A DNA stretch of 44,711 nucleotides, taken from the NCBI GenBank assembly GCA_964470455.1, contig CAYYCX010000025.1:1-44711 (forward strand). The letters run 5' to 3'. Every line of letters begins with the position of its first letter. The stretch's first letter is position 1. Made by a program: the position numbers and the translations under genes. The notes under the pieces were generated by a model. The model was not told the origin of the DNA and did no database searches. It saw only the letters and a list, made by a program, of their open reading frames with translations. This stretch comes from JAWXBM01 sp964470455. Its GTDB lineage: Bacteria; Pseudomonadota; Gammaproteobacteria; Xanthomonadales; SZUA-36. This document shows, one piece after another, positions 7,335-16,043 of this stretch.

Positions 7335-8573
7335 TCAGAGTCCCTCCAGCTTCAGCATTTCCGCCTGCTGCTTTTCCAGGTGCGGTGGCATGGTTTCAAA
7401 CACGTCCTCGAACATTTCGTGCGGGTCGAGGAACGGGCCCTCGGTCATGGTTCCGTAGCTGCAGGCTTCCTTCCAGCAGTCCATCACATGCTGCTTCATC
7501 TCTTCATCCAGGGCGGCCTGCTTTTCATCCGACCACACGCCCAGCCGGGTGAGGTGGCCGGCGAGCCGCTTCAGCGGATCGCCCAGCGGAAAGCAGGACC
7601 ATTCATCCTTGGGCCGGTACTTGCTGGGGTCATCACTGGTGGAATGCGCGCCGCCCCGATAGCTGACCAGTTCGATCAGGGTAGGGCCGCCACCGCTGCG
7701 GGCGCGCTGCGCCGCCCAATCGGTTGCGGCGTAGACCGCCAGCAGGTCATTGCCATCCACGCGCAACCCGGGAATACCCAGGCCCAGGCCGCGGGCCGCA
7801 AACGGCCGCTGTTCGCCACCGGCCACGCCCTGGAAAGTGGAGATGGCCCACTGGTTGTTGGTTACGTTCAGGATCACCGGCGCCTGGTAGATGGCGGCGA
7901 AGCTCAGCGCGTGGTGGAAATCCGCCTCGGCCGTACTGCCATCGCCGATCCAGCTGGCGGCAATGTCGTCCTCGCCCTTGATGGCGGCACCCATGGCCCA
8001 GCCCACGGCCTGCGGGTACTGCGTGGCCAGGTTGCCGGAAATGGTAAACACCCGGCCGGCCGCGTGCTGGTAGAAAATCGGCATTTGCCGGCCGCGGCAG
8101 AAATCGCGCGTGTTGGACAGGCAGTGGCTCATCATGTTGACCAGGCCCGCTCCACGCATGATGTACAGGCCCTGGTTGCGGTAGTGAGGGAACAGCATGT
8201 CGGTTTCGCGCAGGGCCATGCCGGCGCCCACGGAAACCGCCTCTTCGCCCAGGCTCTGCATGTAAAAGGTGATCTTGCCCTGGCGCTGCATGCGCTGCAT
8301 GCGGTCGTCGTACTGCCGCACCAGCGTGATCAGGCGTAGCGCTTCCAGCAACTTGTCGGTGGACAGCTCCGGATTCCACGGGCCCACCGCCTGGTGGTCT
8401 TCATCGAGCACCCGGACCAGGCCGTAGGCGAGAAACTCGATTTCAGACACGCGGGAATCGTTGGCGGGTTTGGCGGTTTCACCGGCCGGCGTCAGGCTGA
8501 GGTAACTGAAATCGGGTTGTTCGCCCGGACGCGCGTGGGTCTGGGGAATATGCAGGGTGGATTTACCGCTCAT
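7335..8573 (-). CDS. bkdA1: 2-oxoisovalerate dehydrogenase E1 subunit alpha
   Basis: Alpha half of the decarboxylase that binds thiamine diphosphate and magnesium. The motif starts at GDGSTAEADFHHAL and ends at VTNNQWAIST, the GDG...NN cofactor signature. The loop YRGGAHSTSDDPSKYRP is the segment phosphorylated in the mitochondrial enzyme and is diagnostic of the branched-chain type. With the ATG at 8573 the protein has 412 residues. The Shine-Dalgarno GGAAAGGAA just before this ATG decides the start over the TTG at 8594. It is the first gene of the E1-alpha/E1-beta/E2 operon. No E3 (lipoamide dehydrogenase) gene lies in the window, so E3 is presumably shared from elsewhere. Confidence 0.93.
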   Translation of the reverse strand: MSGKSTLHIPQTHARPGEQPDFSYLSLTPAGETAKPANDSRVSEIEFLAYGLVRVLDEDHQAVGPWNPELSTDKLLEALRLITLVRQYDDRMQRMQRQGKITFYMQSLGEEAVSVGAGMALRETDMLFPHYRNQGLYIMRGAGLVNMMSHCLSNTRDFCRGRQMPIFYQHAAGRVFTISGNLATQYPQAVGWAMGAAIKGEDDIAASWIGDGSTAEADFHHALSFAAIYQAPVILNVTNNQWAISTFQGVAGGEQRPFAARGLGLGIPGLRVDGNDLLAVYAATDWAAQRARSGGGPTLIELVSYRGGAHSTSDDPSKYRPKDEWSCFPLGDPLKRLAGHLTRLGVWSDEKQAALDEEMKQHVMDCWKEACSYGTMTEGPFLDPHEMFEDVFETMPPHLEKQQAEMLKLEGL

Positions 8574-8620
8574 GAGTTCCTTTCCGGGTTGCAATGTTCG
8601 GATTCAACAAGGTGTGCGCT

Positions 8621-8626
8621 ATTGTA
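8621..8626 (-). promoter_or_regulatory. Candidate -10 box for the branched-chain dehydrogenase operon
   Basis: On the minus strand this reads TACAAT (5 of 6 to consensus), about 50 bases before the E1-alpha start in the 116-bp gap after fabH. No good -35 is visible at 16-18 bp, so this is tentative. Read-through from fabH is equally possible. Confidence 0.35.
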
Positions 8627-8689
8627 AGTGATCGACTGTTTCGATTCAGGTAAAGCAGACGAAATCCACTGCTGTCACCCCAACCGCAT

Positions 8690-9775
8690 CTACAGGCCCT
8701 GTGGCCCCTGCGTGTGCTTGATGGCCGGGGCCAGGATTTCCAGGGCTGTCTGGTTGCAGGGCGGCAGTTCGGCGTCACTGGATCCGAGCGGTTGGGTTCG
8801 CTCTCCCCACCGCACCAGCCCGGCGCCGCGCGTAAGCCCGGCGCCAAACGCGGCCAGCAGCAGTTTGCTGCCCGGTTTGACGCGACCGTCTTCGATGGCC
8901 TCGCACAGCGCCACCGGAATGGTGGCAGCTGACGTGTTGCCGTAATGGGCGATGTTCAGCACCACCTTGTCCATGCTGATGCCGAGGAATTTAGCCAGTG
9001 ATTCGATGATGCGTTCGTTAGCCTGGTGGGGGATGATCAGGTCGATATTCTCATCGCCCATCTTCAGGTCGGACAGCACCTTGCGGGTTTCTTCCGCCAT
9101 GCCCTTGACCGCACGCTTGAAAATTTCCCGGCCATCGAAATCCACGCTGAAGATGCCGTAGTTCTTCGAAAACCGGTCTCCGGCAGTGCCGAAATTGGGC
9201 ACCAGCAGGGCGCCCAGGGCCTCGCCTTCGCAGCCCAGGTGGGCGGACAGCAGCCCGGTTTCGGCCTGGCTGGGTTGCAGCACAACGGCGCCGGCGCCAT
9301 CGCCGAACAGTACCGCGGTATCGCGCAGGGCCCAGTTGAGGAACCAGGTGATGCGCTCGGCGCCGATCAGCAACACGTTTTTGTATCCGCCGCTGCGCAC
9401 CATGGCGGTGCCCACCTGCAGGCCGTAGAGGAAACCGCTGCAGCCGGCGTTCAGGTCGAATACGGCGGCATTGCCGGCGCCCATCTTTTTCTGCACATGG
9501 GCGGCGGTGCTGGGAATCACGGTATCGGGCGAACAGGTGGCGACGATGATCAGGTCGACATCATCGGCGGAGATGCCGGCTGCGGCCAGCGCGCGGAAAC
9601 CCGCCACAGCCGCCATGTCGCTGACCGGCACATGCGACACCCGCCGTTCGCGTATGCCGCTGCGGGTGCGAATCCACTCATCCGAAGTGTCGATGACGCT
9701 GGCCATGTCATCGTTGGTCATGATCGCCGGCGGCATGCATTTGCCCCAGCCGGTTATCTCCGCGTAAACAGTCAT
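8690..9775 (-). CDS. fabH: Beta-ketoacyl-ACP synthase III (FabH-type)
   Basis: Condenses an acyl-CoA primer with malonyl-ACP to start fatty-acid synthesis. The catalytic triad is complete: Cys112 (NAGCSGF), His250 (IPHQAN) and Asn280 (HYGNTSA), with the GAGL region at the C-terminal end of the thiolase fold. Length is 361 residues. About 37 residues follow the usual VRW terminus, an extension not needed for the fold. It lies upstream of, and on the same strand as, the branched-chain 2-oxoacid dehydrogenase genes. Those make isobutyryl-, isovaleryl- and 2-methylbutyryl-CoA, the primers for iso/anteiso fatty acids. I infer a primer-specific FabH rather than a housekeeping copy, though specificity cannot be read directly. 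A polyketide or signalling-lipid starter role is an alternative. Confidence 0.9.
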   Translation of the reverse strand: MTVYAEITGWGKCMPPAIMTNDDMASVIDTSDEWIRTRSGIRERRVSHVPVSDMAAVAGFRALAAAGISADDVDLIIVATCSPDTVIPSTAAHVQKKMGAGNAAVFDLNAGCSGFLYGLQVGTAMVRSGGYKNVLLIGAERITWFLNWALRDTAVLFGDGAGAVVLQPSQAETGLLSAHLGCEGEALGALLVPNFGTAGDRFSKNYGIFSVDFDGREIFKRAVKGMAEETRKVLSDLKMGDENIDLIIPHQANERIIESLAKFLGISMDKVVLNIAHYGNTSAATIPVALCEAIEDGRVKPGSKLLLAAFGAGLTRGAGLVRWGERTQPLGSSDAELPPCNQTALEILAPAIKHTQGPQGL

Positions 9776-9802
9776 TGCGTTTCGCCTGCTGAATGGGCGG
9801 CC

Positions 9803-9808
9803 ATTATA
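9803..9808 (-). promoter_or_regulatory. Candidate -10 box for fabH
   Basis: The minus strand carries a perfect TATAAT within a TATATATAAT run, in the 98-bp gap between purU and fabH. It would place the transcript start about 20 bases before the fabH ATG at 9775. The -35 region is poor. Confidence 0.45.
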
Positions 9809-9873
9809 TATAAAAGCCCTGTGCCGATTGCAGCTTTGCCATACCTGGGCGAATGGCCGGGTCGAATGGACGC

Positions 9874-10740
9874 CTAATGTTTCAGAACGACGGTCCGGCG
9901 ACCGTTTTCAAACACGCGATGCTCGGCGTGCCAGCGCACGGCGCGGTTCAACACCACGCTTTCAACGTCCTGCCCGAGGCGTTCGAGTTCCTCGGCTTTC
10001 ATGCTGTGGTCCACGCGTTCCACGCCCTGCTCGATGATGGGGCCTTCGTCCAGATCCAGGTTCACGTAGTGCGCGGTGGCGCCGGTGAGCTTCACGCCAC
10101 GCTCGTAAGCCTGGTGGTAGGGGCGGGCGCCCTTGAAGCCGGGCAGGAAGGAGTGGTGGATGTTGATGCAACGGCCGGCCAGGAGTTCGCAGGCATGGGG
10201 CGTGAGAATCTGCATGTAGCGGGCCAGCACCAGCAGCTCGGATCGGGTTTCCTCAAACAGGTCGAGGATGCGCGCTTCCTGCTGCGGCTTCTTGCCTTTT
10301 TCGATGGGGAAATGGTGGAACGGCAGCTTGTACCACTCGACCAGGGAGCGCTGGTCATCATGGTTGGACACCACGCCGGTGATATCGATGGGCAGGTGGC
10401 CGTCATTCCAGCGGTGCAACAGGGCATTGAGGCAATGGCTTTGCTTCGAAACGGCGATCAGCGTGCGCATTTTCCGGTCGGCGGGATAGAAGCCGAAGCG
10501 CATGCCGAAATTCCGCGCCACCTCGTTCTTGAAACTGGACTGCATGGCTTCCAGGTCATCATCATCGACAGCGTCATCGTCGAACACGGTGCGGATAAAG
10601 GACTTCTGCGCCTCGTCATCGACGAAATGCGACATCTCGGTGATCAGGCCGCCGCGCGCGGCAATGAAGCCGGTCACGGCCGCCACGATGCCTACGGTAT
10701 CAGTACAGCTGGCTTTCAGGGTATAGCTTGCTCTGCTCAT
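9874..10740 (-). CDS. purU: Formyltetrahydrofolate deformylase
   Basis: Hydrolyses 10-formyl-THF to THF and formate, balancing the one-carbon pool. An ACT regulatory domain occupies about residues 1-80 (KASCTDTVGIVAAVTGFIA). It is followed by a formyltransferase-like catalytic domain with INIHHSFLPGF (Asn and His of the active site), GATAHYV, DEGPII and GQDVES. At 288 residues it is full length, starting from the ATG at 10740. It lies 65 bases downstream of soxG on the same strand. The soxBDAG-purU order is common in glycine-betaine and sarcosine degradation loci, where demethylation loads THF with one-carbon units. Confidence 0.95.
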   Translation of the reverse strand: MSRASYTLKASCTDTVGIVAAVTGFIAARGGLITEMSHFVDDEAQKSFIRTVFDDDAVDDDDLEAMQSSFKNEVARNFGMRFGFYPADRKMRTLIAVSKQSHCLNALLHRWNDGHLPIDITGVVSNHDDQRSLVEWYKLPFHHFPIEKGKKPQQEARILDLFEETRSELLVLARYMQILTPHACELLAGRCINIHHSFLPGFKGARPYHQAYERGVKLTGATAHYVNLDLDEGPIIEQGVERVDHSMKAEELERLGQDVESVVLNRAVRWHAEHRVFENGRRTVVLKH

Positions 10741-10805
10741 GATGGTTTTTTCACTTTGGGGTTTCAGTTCAGGGGTGGATCAGGGTAATTGTTGTGGACG
10801 GCGAC

Positions 10806-11450
10806 CTAAAGCGGGCCGTGTTGCTGCCACAAATCACGTGCGTGCGGAAATTTTTGCAACAACATATTCCAGCCATGGCGGGCCAGGCTGCGGTCCAGCA
10901 TGACATCAAACACATACGGCCCGGAAGCGCTGCCTGGCGGGTGGTAGTGCACGATGGCGGGTAGCTTGTCGAGCAGCGTACGGCAACAATGCGGGCCGCC
11001 GGCCATGGCGCGTTGCCAGTCCAGGCCGGAGCATTTGCTGAGCAGCCAGGGTGCAACCGGGCCACCCAGCCGGAATACGGCAAATGCTGCGGTTTGATCC
11101 AGCAGGGCGGTTCGCAGCGGGTCAATGGCCGGCTGCACCATGGGCAGTAGCTGGTTGCTGCTGAGGTATTCGCTGAATACCAGCCATTCCGAAGGCGCCA
11201 GGCAGAGTATCGAAGGATCCTGTCCAAGCGATGCGTTGACCCGGCTGGGCAGTTCCATGCCGGAGGATTGCAGCCCCGCTCGCAGCTCTTCCCTGGGCTG
11301 CAGCGTGTGCAAGCGCAGCAGGGTGATGCCGGTGAGCAGGGCCAGCTGGAAGTCTTCAGCCTGGTGGACGCTGTGCTGCAAGCCCGCCTGCTGCAGGGCA
11401 TGATCCCCCGTTGCTGGCAGTTTGGCTGGAATGTCGGCAGGCCGGTTCAT
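10806..11450 (-). CDS. soxG: Sarcosine oxidase gamma subunit
   Basis: Small subunit of heterotetrameric sarcosine oxidase, with a GcvT-like N-terminal fold and probably a structural role. The 214 residues show the family pattern LRLGP-like stretch (VFRLGGPVAPWLLSKCSGLD), PHCCRTLLDKLPAIVHY, and a C-terminal segment ending WNMLLQKFP. The ATG at 11450 overlaps the soxA stop (ATGA). The family is divergent; the assignment rests on both these motifs and the conserved position after soxA. Confidence 0.88.
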   Translation of the reverse strand: MNRPADIPAKLPATGDHALQQAGLQHSVHQAEDFQLALLTGITLLRLHTLQPREELRAGLQSSGMELPSRVNASLGQDPSILCLAPSEWLVFSEYLSSNQLLPMVQPAIDPLRTALLDQTAAFAVFRLGGPVAPWLLSKCSGLDWQRAMAGGPHCCRTLLDKLPAIVHYHPPGSASGPYVFDVMLDRSLARHGWNMLLQKFPHARDLWQQHGPL

Positions 11451-14389
11451 GATCGCAGGCGTGAGTTTTCCGGGTCGAGGAAACAGGGCGGAACAATTTT
11501 TACCGGATAGATTTTACCCGCATCATAAATGTTCACATTTGCACCTGTGCGCACGCGGCCACCCCGCAACATACCCAGAGCGACATATCGCTCGAGGTTT
11601 GGGCTCCAGGCAGCCGAGGTCACCCAGCCATCCGTGGGAGCGGGCGCCCGGGTGTGCGAGGCCGGCAGGAAATGTCCGCCCGGGTGGATGGCCTGGGCCT
11701 CGTCCAGCGCCAGCAAGCCCACCAGCTGGCGGCGGTTTTCCGCCAGGCTGGCGGCGCGGAACAGGGAACGTTTGCCAATGAAGTCCCCGGCCTTGTTCCG
11801 CACCACATGGCCCCAGCCGACATCGTCGGGGATGGTTTCGCCATCCGTGTCCGAACCCACGTGCAGATAACCTTTTTCCAGCCGCAACACCATCAATGCC
11901 TCGATACCATAGGGCGTGACGCCCAGCGCTTCGCCTTGCTGCAGGAGCAACTGCAACAGGCTGTTGGCATGACTGGACGCAATATTGACTTCATAACTCA
12001 GTTCGCCGCTGAAACTGATGCGGTTCACCCGCACCGGCTGGCCCTCAATCTGCCCTTGCGCGGCCTGCATGTGGGCCAGGGCCGCGGCTGAAAAATCCAG
12101 GTCGGAATCGAGGCTTTGCAGCAGTTCGCGGGCTCGCGGGCCGGCCACGGTGAAATTGGCCCATTGCGCGCTGACATCGTCGATCAGCACTCGCAGCCCG
12201 GGCCACTCGGTTTGCAGCCACTCCTCCAGCCAGGCCAGGATCCGGCCCGCGCCGCCCGAGGTGGTATTGAGCAGGTAGTGGTTTTCCGAGAGGCGAATGA
12301 CGATGCCATCGTCAATGATGCTGCCGCCCTCGTTCAGCATCAGCCCGTAACGGCAGCGGCCAACGGCCAGCCCATGGATGTTGTTGGCGTAAATCCGGTG
12401 CAGGAATTCAGCCGCATGCGGGCCGCGCACTCCGATTTTGCCGATCGGTGAGTTGTCGTAGACGCCGACGCTGTTGCGTACGGCCAGAACTTCGCGCTGG
12501 ATGGCCTGGGCGGCGGACTCGTTGGCTTTGGGGTACCAGTCGGGCCGCTGCCAGCCGCCGTAGTCTTCAAGCCGGGCGCCCAGTTTGCGATGGGTGGTTT
12601 CCGCGGCCAGGGTCTTGCGCGGCGCATAGCCGTCGCCAGTGTGCCCGGCCGCCAAAGTGCCCAGCGTCACCGGCATGTAGGGTGGGCGGAACGTGGTGGT
12701 GCCGACCTGGCTGATGGGCTGGCCGGTGATGGATGACAGGGCCAGGAAGGCATTGATGTTGCCGGTTTTGCCCTGGTCCAGTGACATGCCGGTGGTGGTG
12801 AACCGCTTGAAATGCTCCACCGAGCTGTAGCCCTCGCGCACCGCCAGTTCGGCATCATGCAGCGTGACATCGTGGGCGAGGTCTATCCACTGGCGTTTGC
12901 GCTGGCTCCGCAGGGGGCTGTTCGCAACGCGATTGCCGGCCAGGCTGGCCGGGCTCACCCGCGGCTGGTGAACATGCAGCGCAGCGGCGCCCAACTGCTC
13001 GCACAGGTTCATGCAGGTGGTTTCGGTGCGCGCGAACAGCTCTTCCAGGCTGGTGGCACCCGCGGCCGCGCCAACGGCGGCAAAGTCGCGCGGCGCGCGG
13101 CCCGGAATGAAGGACTGGCGCTGCGCATCGAACTCCAGTCCACCGCGGGCATGACACCACAGGTGTACCCGTGGCGCCCAGCCGCCGGATATTGCCAGTA
13201 CGTCGCACTCGATCGAGTGGGTGCTGTCGCCGTGATGGAATTCAATCCGGTTCAGGCGCCGGTTGCCGTGCGTACCGGTGACGCGGGCCCCGGCATGATT
13301 GCGCATGCCCAGGCTGTGGATGCGCTGCGACAGGGCCGGTGCGATTTCCGCCCGCTGGTCAAGTATGGCTGCAACCTCGATACCATGGCTGCGCAGGTCG
13401 ATCGCCGTTTGGTAAGCGCTGTCGTTGTTGCAGGCGATCACCACGCGCCATCCGGCGGCGACGGCATAGCGGTTGGCATAGTGCCGCACCGCGTCAGCCA
13501 GCATGATGCCCGGGCGGTCGTTGTGCGGAAACACCAGGCTTTGTTCAATGGCGCCAGTGGCCAGCAGGGTGGCGCGGCTGCGAACCGTCCACAGGCACTC
13601 GCGCCAGTCGTTCATCTGTCCGCGCTGCACCAGCGTCGCCACCTGGTGGTCGTAGCAGGTGCTCACGGTTGTTCTGGGTAGCAGCATCACGTTGGGCATG
13701 CTTCCAAGCTGCGCTTGCACGCCCGCAACCCAATGCATGGCGGGGCTTTCATCGAGCAGGCAACTGTCCCACAGCAGGGAGCCGCCGAACTGTTCGTCGC
13801 GGTCGGCCAGGATCACCCGCAAGCCGCTGCGTCCGGCCAACAGCGCTGCCATCAGGCCGGCCGGGCCGCCGCCACAGATCAACAGGTCGCAATGGGCGTG
13901 TACCGACTCATAGCGATCCGGGTCAGCGGCTTCCGGCGCGCGACCCAGCCCCGCCAGTTTCCTGACCATCGGTTCCCAGGTGCGCCAAGCGGGCCACTTG
14001 AAGGTCTTGTTGTAGAACCCGGCAGGCCACAGGCGGTGGCTGCAATCCAGTATGCGCCCAAGGTCGAAGCTGAGTCCCGGCCAGCCCAACTGGCTGCGTG
14101 CCACCAGTCCCTCCTGCAATGCCACCAGGGTTGCGCGGCAATTGGGTATGCGGCCCGCGCCCTGGCCGATTTCCAGCAAGGCATTGGGTTCTTCTTCGCC
14201 CGCTGAGTAGATACCCCGTGGGCGATGGAACTTGAAACTGCGCGCCACGTGGTGGATGCCGTTGGCCAGCAGCGCGGCAGCCAGGCTGTCACCCGCGTAG
14301 CCTTCCAGTTCCCGGCCATTGAAACGGAATGTCAACGGCTGGGCGCGGTTGATCCGGCCACCGGTTGGCAGGCGGAAATCCTGGCTCAC
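11447..14389 (-). CDS. soxA: Sarcosine oxidase alpha subunit
   Basis: Large subunit of the enzyme that oxidatively demethylates sarcosine to glycine, passing the methylene group to THF. A ferredoxin-like N-terminal domain is followed by the dinucleotide-binding motif CGGGPAGLMAALLAG at about 165-180, central oxidoreductase domains, and a C-terminal GcvT-like THF-binding domain from about 640 (GVYDNSPIGKIGVRG) to 960. The start is taken as the GTG at 14389, overlapping the soxD stop (GTGA). The frame is open to 14452, but the extra residues overlap soxD and are unlike the family. This gives 980 residues, within the normal range. Confidence 0.94.
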   Translation of the reverse strand: MSQDFRLPTGGRINRAQPLTFRFNGRELEGYAGDSLAAALLANGIHHVARSFKFHRPRGIYSAGEEEPNALLEIGQGAGRIPNCRATLVALQEGLVARSQLGWPGLSFDLGRILDCSHRLWPAGFYNKTFKWPAWRTWEPMVRKLAGLGRAPEAADPDRYESVHAHCDLLICGGGPAGLMAALLAGRSGLRVILADRDEQFGGSLLWDSCLLDESPAMHWVAGVQAQLGSMPNVMLLPRTTVSTCYDHQVATLVQRGQMNDWRECLWTVRSRATLLATGAIEQSLVFPHNDRPGIMLADAVRHYANRYAVAAGWRVVIACNNDSAYQTAIDLRSHGIEVAAILDQRAEIAPALSQRIHSLGMRNHAGARVTGTHGNRRLNRIEFHHGDSTHSIECDVLAISGGWAPRVHLWCHARGGLEFDAQRQSFIPGRAPRDFAAVGAAAGATSLEELFARTETTCMNLCEQLGAAALHVHQPRVSPASLAGNRVANSPLRSQRKRQWIDLAHDVTLHDAELAVREGYSSVEHFKRFTTTGMSLDQGKTGNINAFLALSSITGQPISQVGTTTFRPPYMPVTLGTLAAGHTGDGYAPRKTLAAETTHRKLGARLEDYGGWQRPDWYPKANESAAQAIQREVLAVRNSVGVYDNSPIGKIGVRGPHAAEFLHRIYANNIHGLAVGRCRYGLMLNEGGSIIDDGIVIRLSENHYLLNTTSGGAGRILAWLEEWLQTEWPGLRVLIDDVSAQWANFTVAGPRARELLQSLDSDLDFSAAALAHMQAAQGQIEGQPVRVNRISFSGELSYEVNIASSHANSLLQLLLQQGEALGVTPYGIEALMVLRLEKGYLHVGSDTDGETIPDDVGWGHVVRNKAGDFIGKRSLFRAASLAENRRQLVGLLALDEAQAIHPGGHFLPASHTRAPAPTDGWVTSAAWSPNLERYVALGMLRGGRVRTGANVNIYDAGKIYPVKIVPPCFLDPENSRLRS

Positions 14390-14646
14390 GCGGGCGCCTC
14401 CGGTGCCGGTTCCACCTCGTGAGTCAGCGTATCGCGGCGTAACTCGAACCACTGGCGGCAGCCGTGGATATGCACCCAGCGTTCAACGTGGGGGCCTTTC
14501 ACGTTATTGCGGTAGTACAGGTAATCCGCCCACACGGCATCACTGGCCGCTGACGGGTCCGCCGGCCTCTCCACGCCGGCTTCGCCGCCATGGCGGAATT
14601 CCGTTAGATCGCGCAAACCGCAATGAGGGCAGGGTATCCGCAGCAT
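14386..14646 (-). CDS. soxD: Sarcosine oxidase delta subunit
   Basis: Small zinc-binding subunit of heterotetrameric sarcosine oxidase, 86 residues. The zinc ligands are visible as CPHCG at residues 6-10 and HIHGC at about 58-62. The signature WADYLYYRNNVKGPHVERW is characteristic, and the C-terminus is a short Pro/Ala/Glu tail. Its ATG shares one base with the soxB stop (TGATG), and its stop overlaps the soxA GTG, so expression is translationally chained. Confidence 0.95.
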   Translation of the reverse strand: MLRIPCPHCGLRDLTEFRHGGEAGVERPADPSAASDAVWADYLYYRNNVKGPHVERWVHIHGCRQWFELRRDTLTHEVEPAPEAPA

Positions 14647-15890
14647 CAGTGCGCCACTCCCGCCGCCGCGGCTTCATCCACCAGTTCGCCCGATTCAAAG
14701 CGCTGCAGCGAATAGGGCTGCAGCAGTGGATGCAGTTTTCCGTTGGCGATGGACCAGGCCAGTGTGTCGCCGCCGGCGGGAATGGCCTTGAAACCGCCGG
14801 TGCCCCAGCCGGTGGAGATGTAGAAGTTCTCGAGCGAGGTGCGGCCGACGATGGGGCTGGCATCCGGAGCGATATCACACACGCCGGCCCACTGACGCAT
14901 GGCCCGCAGGCGGCTGAACTGCGGGAACAGCTCCAGCGCCGCGGCGGCATTTTCAATGGTGGTGTCGAGCGTGCCGCGCTGGGCAAACGAGTTGAAGGCA
15001 TCCGCGCCACCACCGATGACGATCTCGCCCCGGTCGGACTGGCTGAGGTAGACATGCACGGTGGCGGATGCCACCACGGTGTCGAGCACCGGCTTGAGCG
15101 GTTCGGTCACCATGGCCTGCAGCGCCATGCTGCGGATGGGCAGGCGCAGGCCGGCCATGGCCGCCAGCTGGCTGCTGTGCCCGGCAACGCAGGAAACCAC
15201 CGTACCGGTCGCTGTCCGGCCACGAGTGGTCTGTACGGCGGTAATGCCATTGCCGTTGAGCTCGAAACCCGTGACTTCGCAGTTTTCGATGATCTCCACG
15301 CCATGCGCGGATGCGGCGCGGGCATAGGCCCAGACCACCGCATCATGCCGTGCTATGCCGCCGCGGCGCTGGATGAAACCACCGCGGACCGGGAAACGGC
15401 ACTGCAGGTTGATGCCAGGAACCTCGCGCTGCAGTGCTTCGCGATCGAGGATTTCCGAATCGATGCCGTGCATGTGCATGGCATTGGCCCAACGGCGGTT
15501 CATCTCCAGTTCTTCCTGGCTGTGGCTGAGTTCCAGGATGCCGCGCTGGCTGAGCATGATGTTGAAGTTCAGCCGGTGGCCCAGCTTTTCGTAGAGCCGC
15601 AGGGAGTGCTCGTAGAACGCGCCACTCTGCGGATAGAAGTAATTGGAACGGCACACCTGGGTGTTGCGGCCGCTGTTGCCGCCGCCGAGGTAACCCTTGT
15701 CAACGACGCCGATCCGGCCAACCTTGTGCTGGCTGGCCAGGTAGTAGGCGGTGGCCAGGCCATGTCCACCGGCGCCGATGATCAGTACGTCGTACCGGTT
15801 GCGCAGTGTGCTTTTTCGCCAGGCGGCGGGCCAGCTCTTGTGGCCCCACAGCGCCTGTGCTGCCAGGCTGAACGCGGAATAACGTCGCAT
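14646..15890 (-). CDS. soxB: Sarcosine oxidase beta subunit
   Basis: Catalytic FAD subunit that oxidises sarcosine; in the characterised family it also carries covalently bound FMN. The FAD fingerprint IIGAGGHGLATAYYL is at about 37-51, with GGNSGRNTQVCRSNY after it. The region GGIARHDAVVWAYARAA fits the flavin-linked histidine segment. GWGTGGFKAIPAGG near the end is the family C-terminal flavin contact. I start at the ATG at 15890 (MRRYSAFSLA), giving 414 residues, the standard size; the frame stays open far upstream to 16730 but there overlaps the divergent AsmA gene. It is the first gene of soxB-D-A-G-purU. Confidence 0.94.
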   Translation of the reverse strand: MRRYSAFSLAAQALWGHKSWPAAWRKSTLRNRYDVLIIGAGGHGLATAYYLASQHKVGRIGVVDKGYLGGGNSGRNTQVCRSNYFYPQSGAFYEHSLRLYEKLGHRLNFNIMLSQRGILELSHSQEELEMNRRWANAMHMHGIDSEILDREALQREVPGINLQCRFPVRGGFIQRRGGIARHDAVVWAYARAASAHGVEIIENCEVTGFELNGNGITAVQTTRGRTATGTVVSCVAGHSSQLAAMAGLRLPIRSMALQAMVTEPLKPVLDTVVASATVHVYLSQSDRGEIVIGGGADAFNSFAQRGTLDTTIENAAAALELFPQFSRLRAMRQWAGVCDIAPDASPIVGRTSLENFYISTGWGTGGFKAIPAGGDTLAWSIANGKLHPLLQPYSLQRFESGELVDEAAAAGVAH

Positions 15891-16000
15891 AGGGGTGAGT
15901 GACCTGTTGCAGCTGGCCAGGAACCTGCGCCCGGCCATGGACAGGGGGAATTTACACGGCCCATACGCCGGATGCCAGTCGGGCGCAGGCCGGGAAATGT

Positions 16001-16006
16001 GATAAT
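16001..16006 (+). promoter_or_regulatory. Extended -10 candidate for the AsmA-like gene
   Basis: GATAAT preceded by TGT forms a TGn-type extended -10, about 38 bases before the AsmA-like ATG in the 153-bp gap to soxB. Extended -10 promoters tolerate the absent -35. Confidence 0.4.
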
Positions 16007-16043
16007 GGGCGCAACCCGCGCAAACCATGCAGGAATCCGAGGC

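Noticed and set aside
6392..7552. 386-residue plus-strand open frame opposite E1-beta
   Set aside because: The minus-strand E1 genes have full catalytic motifs; this frame has none.
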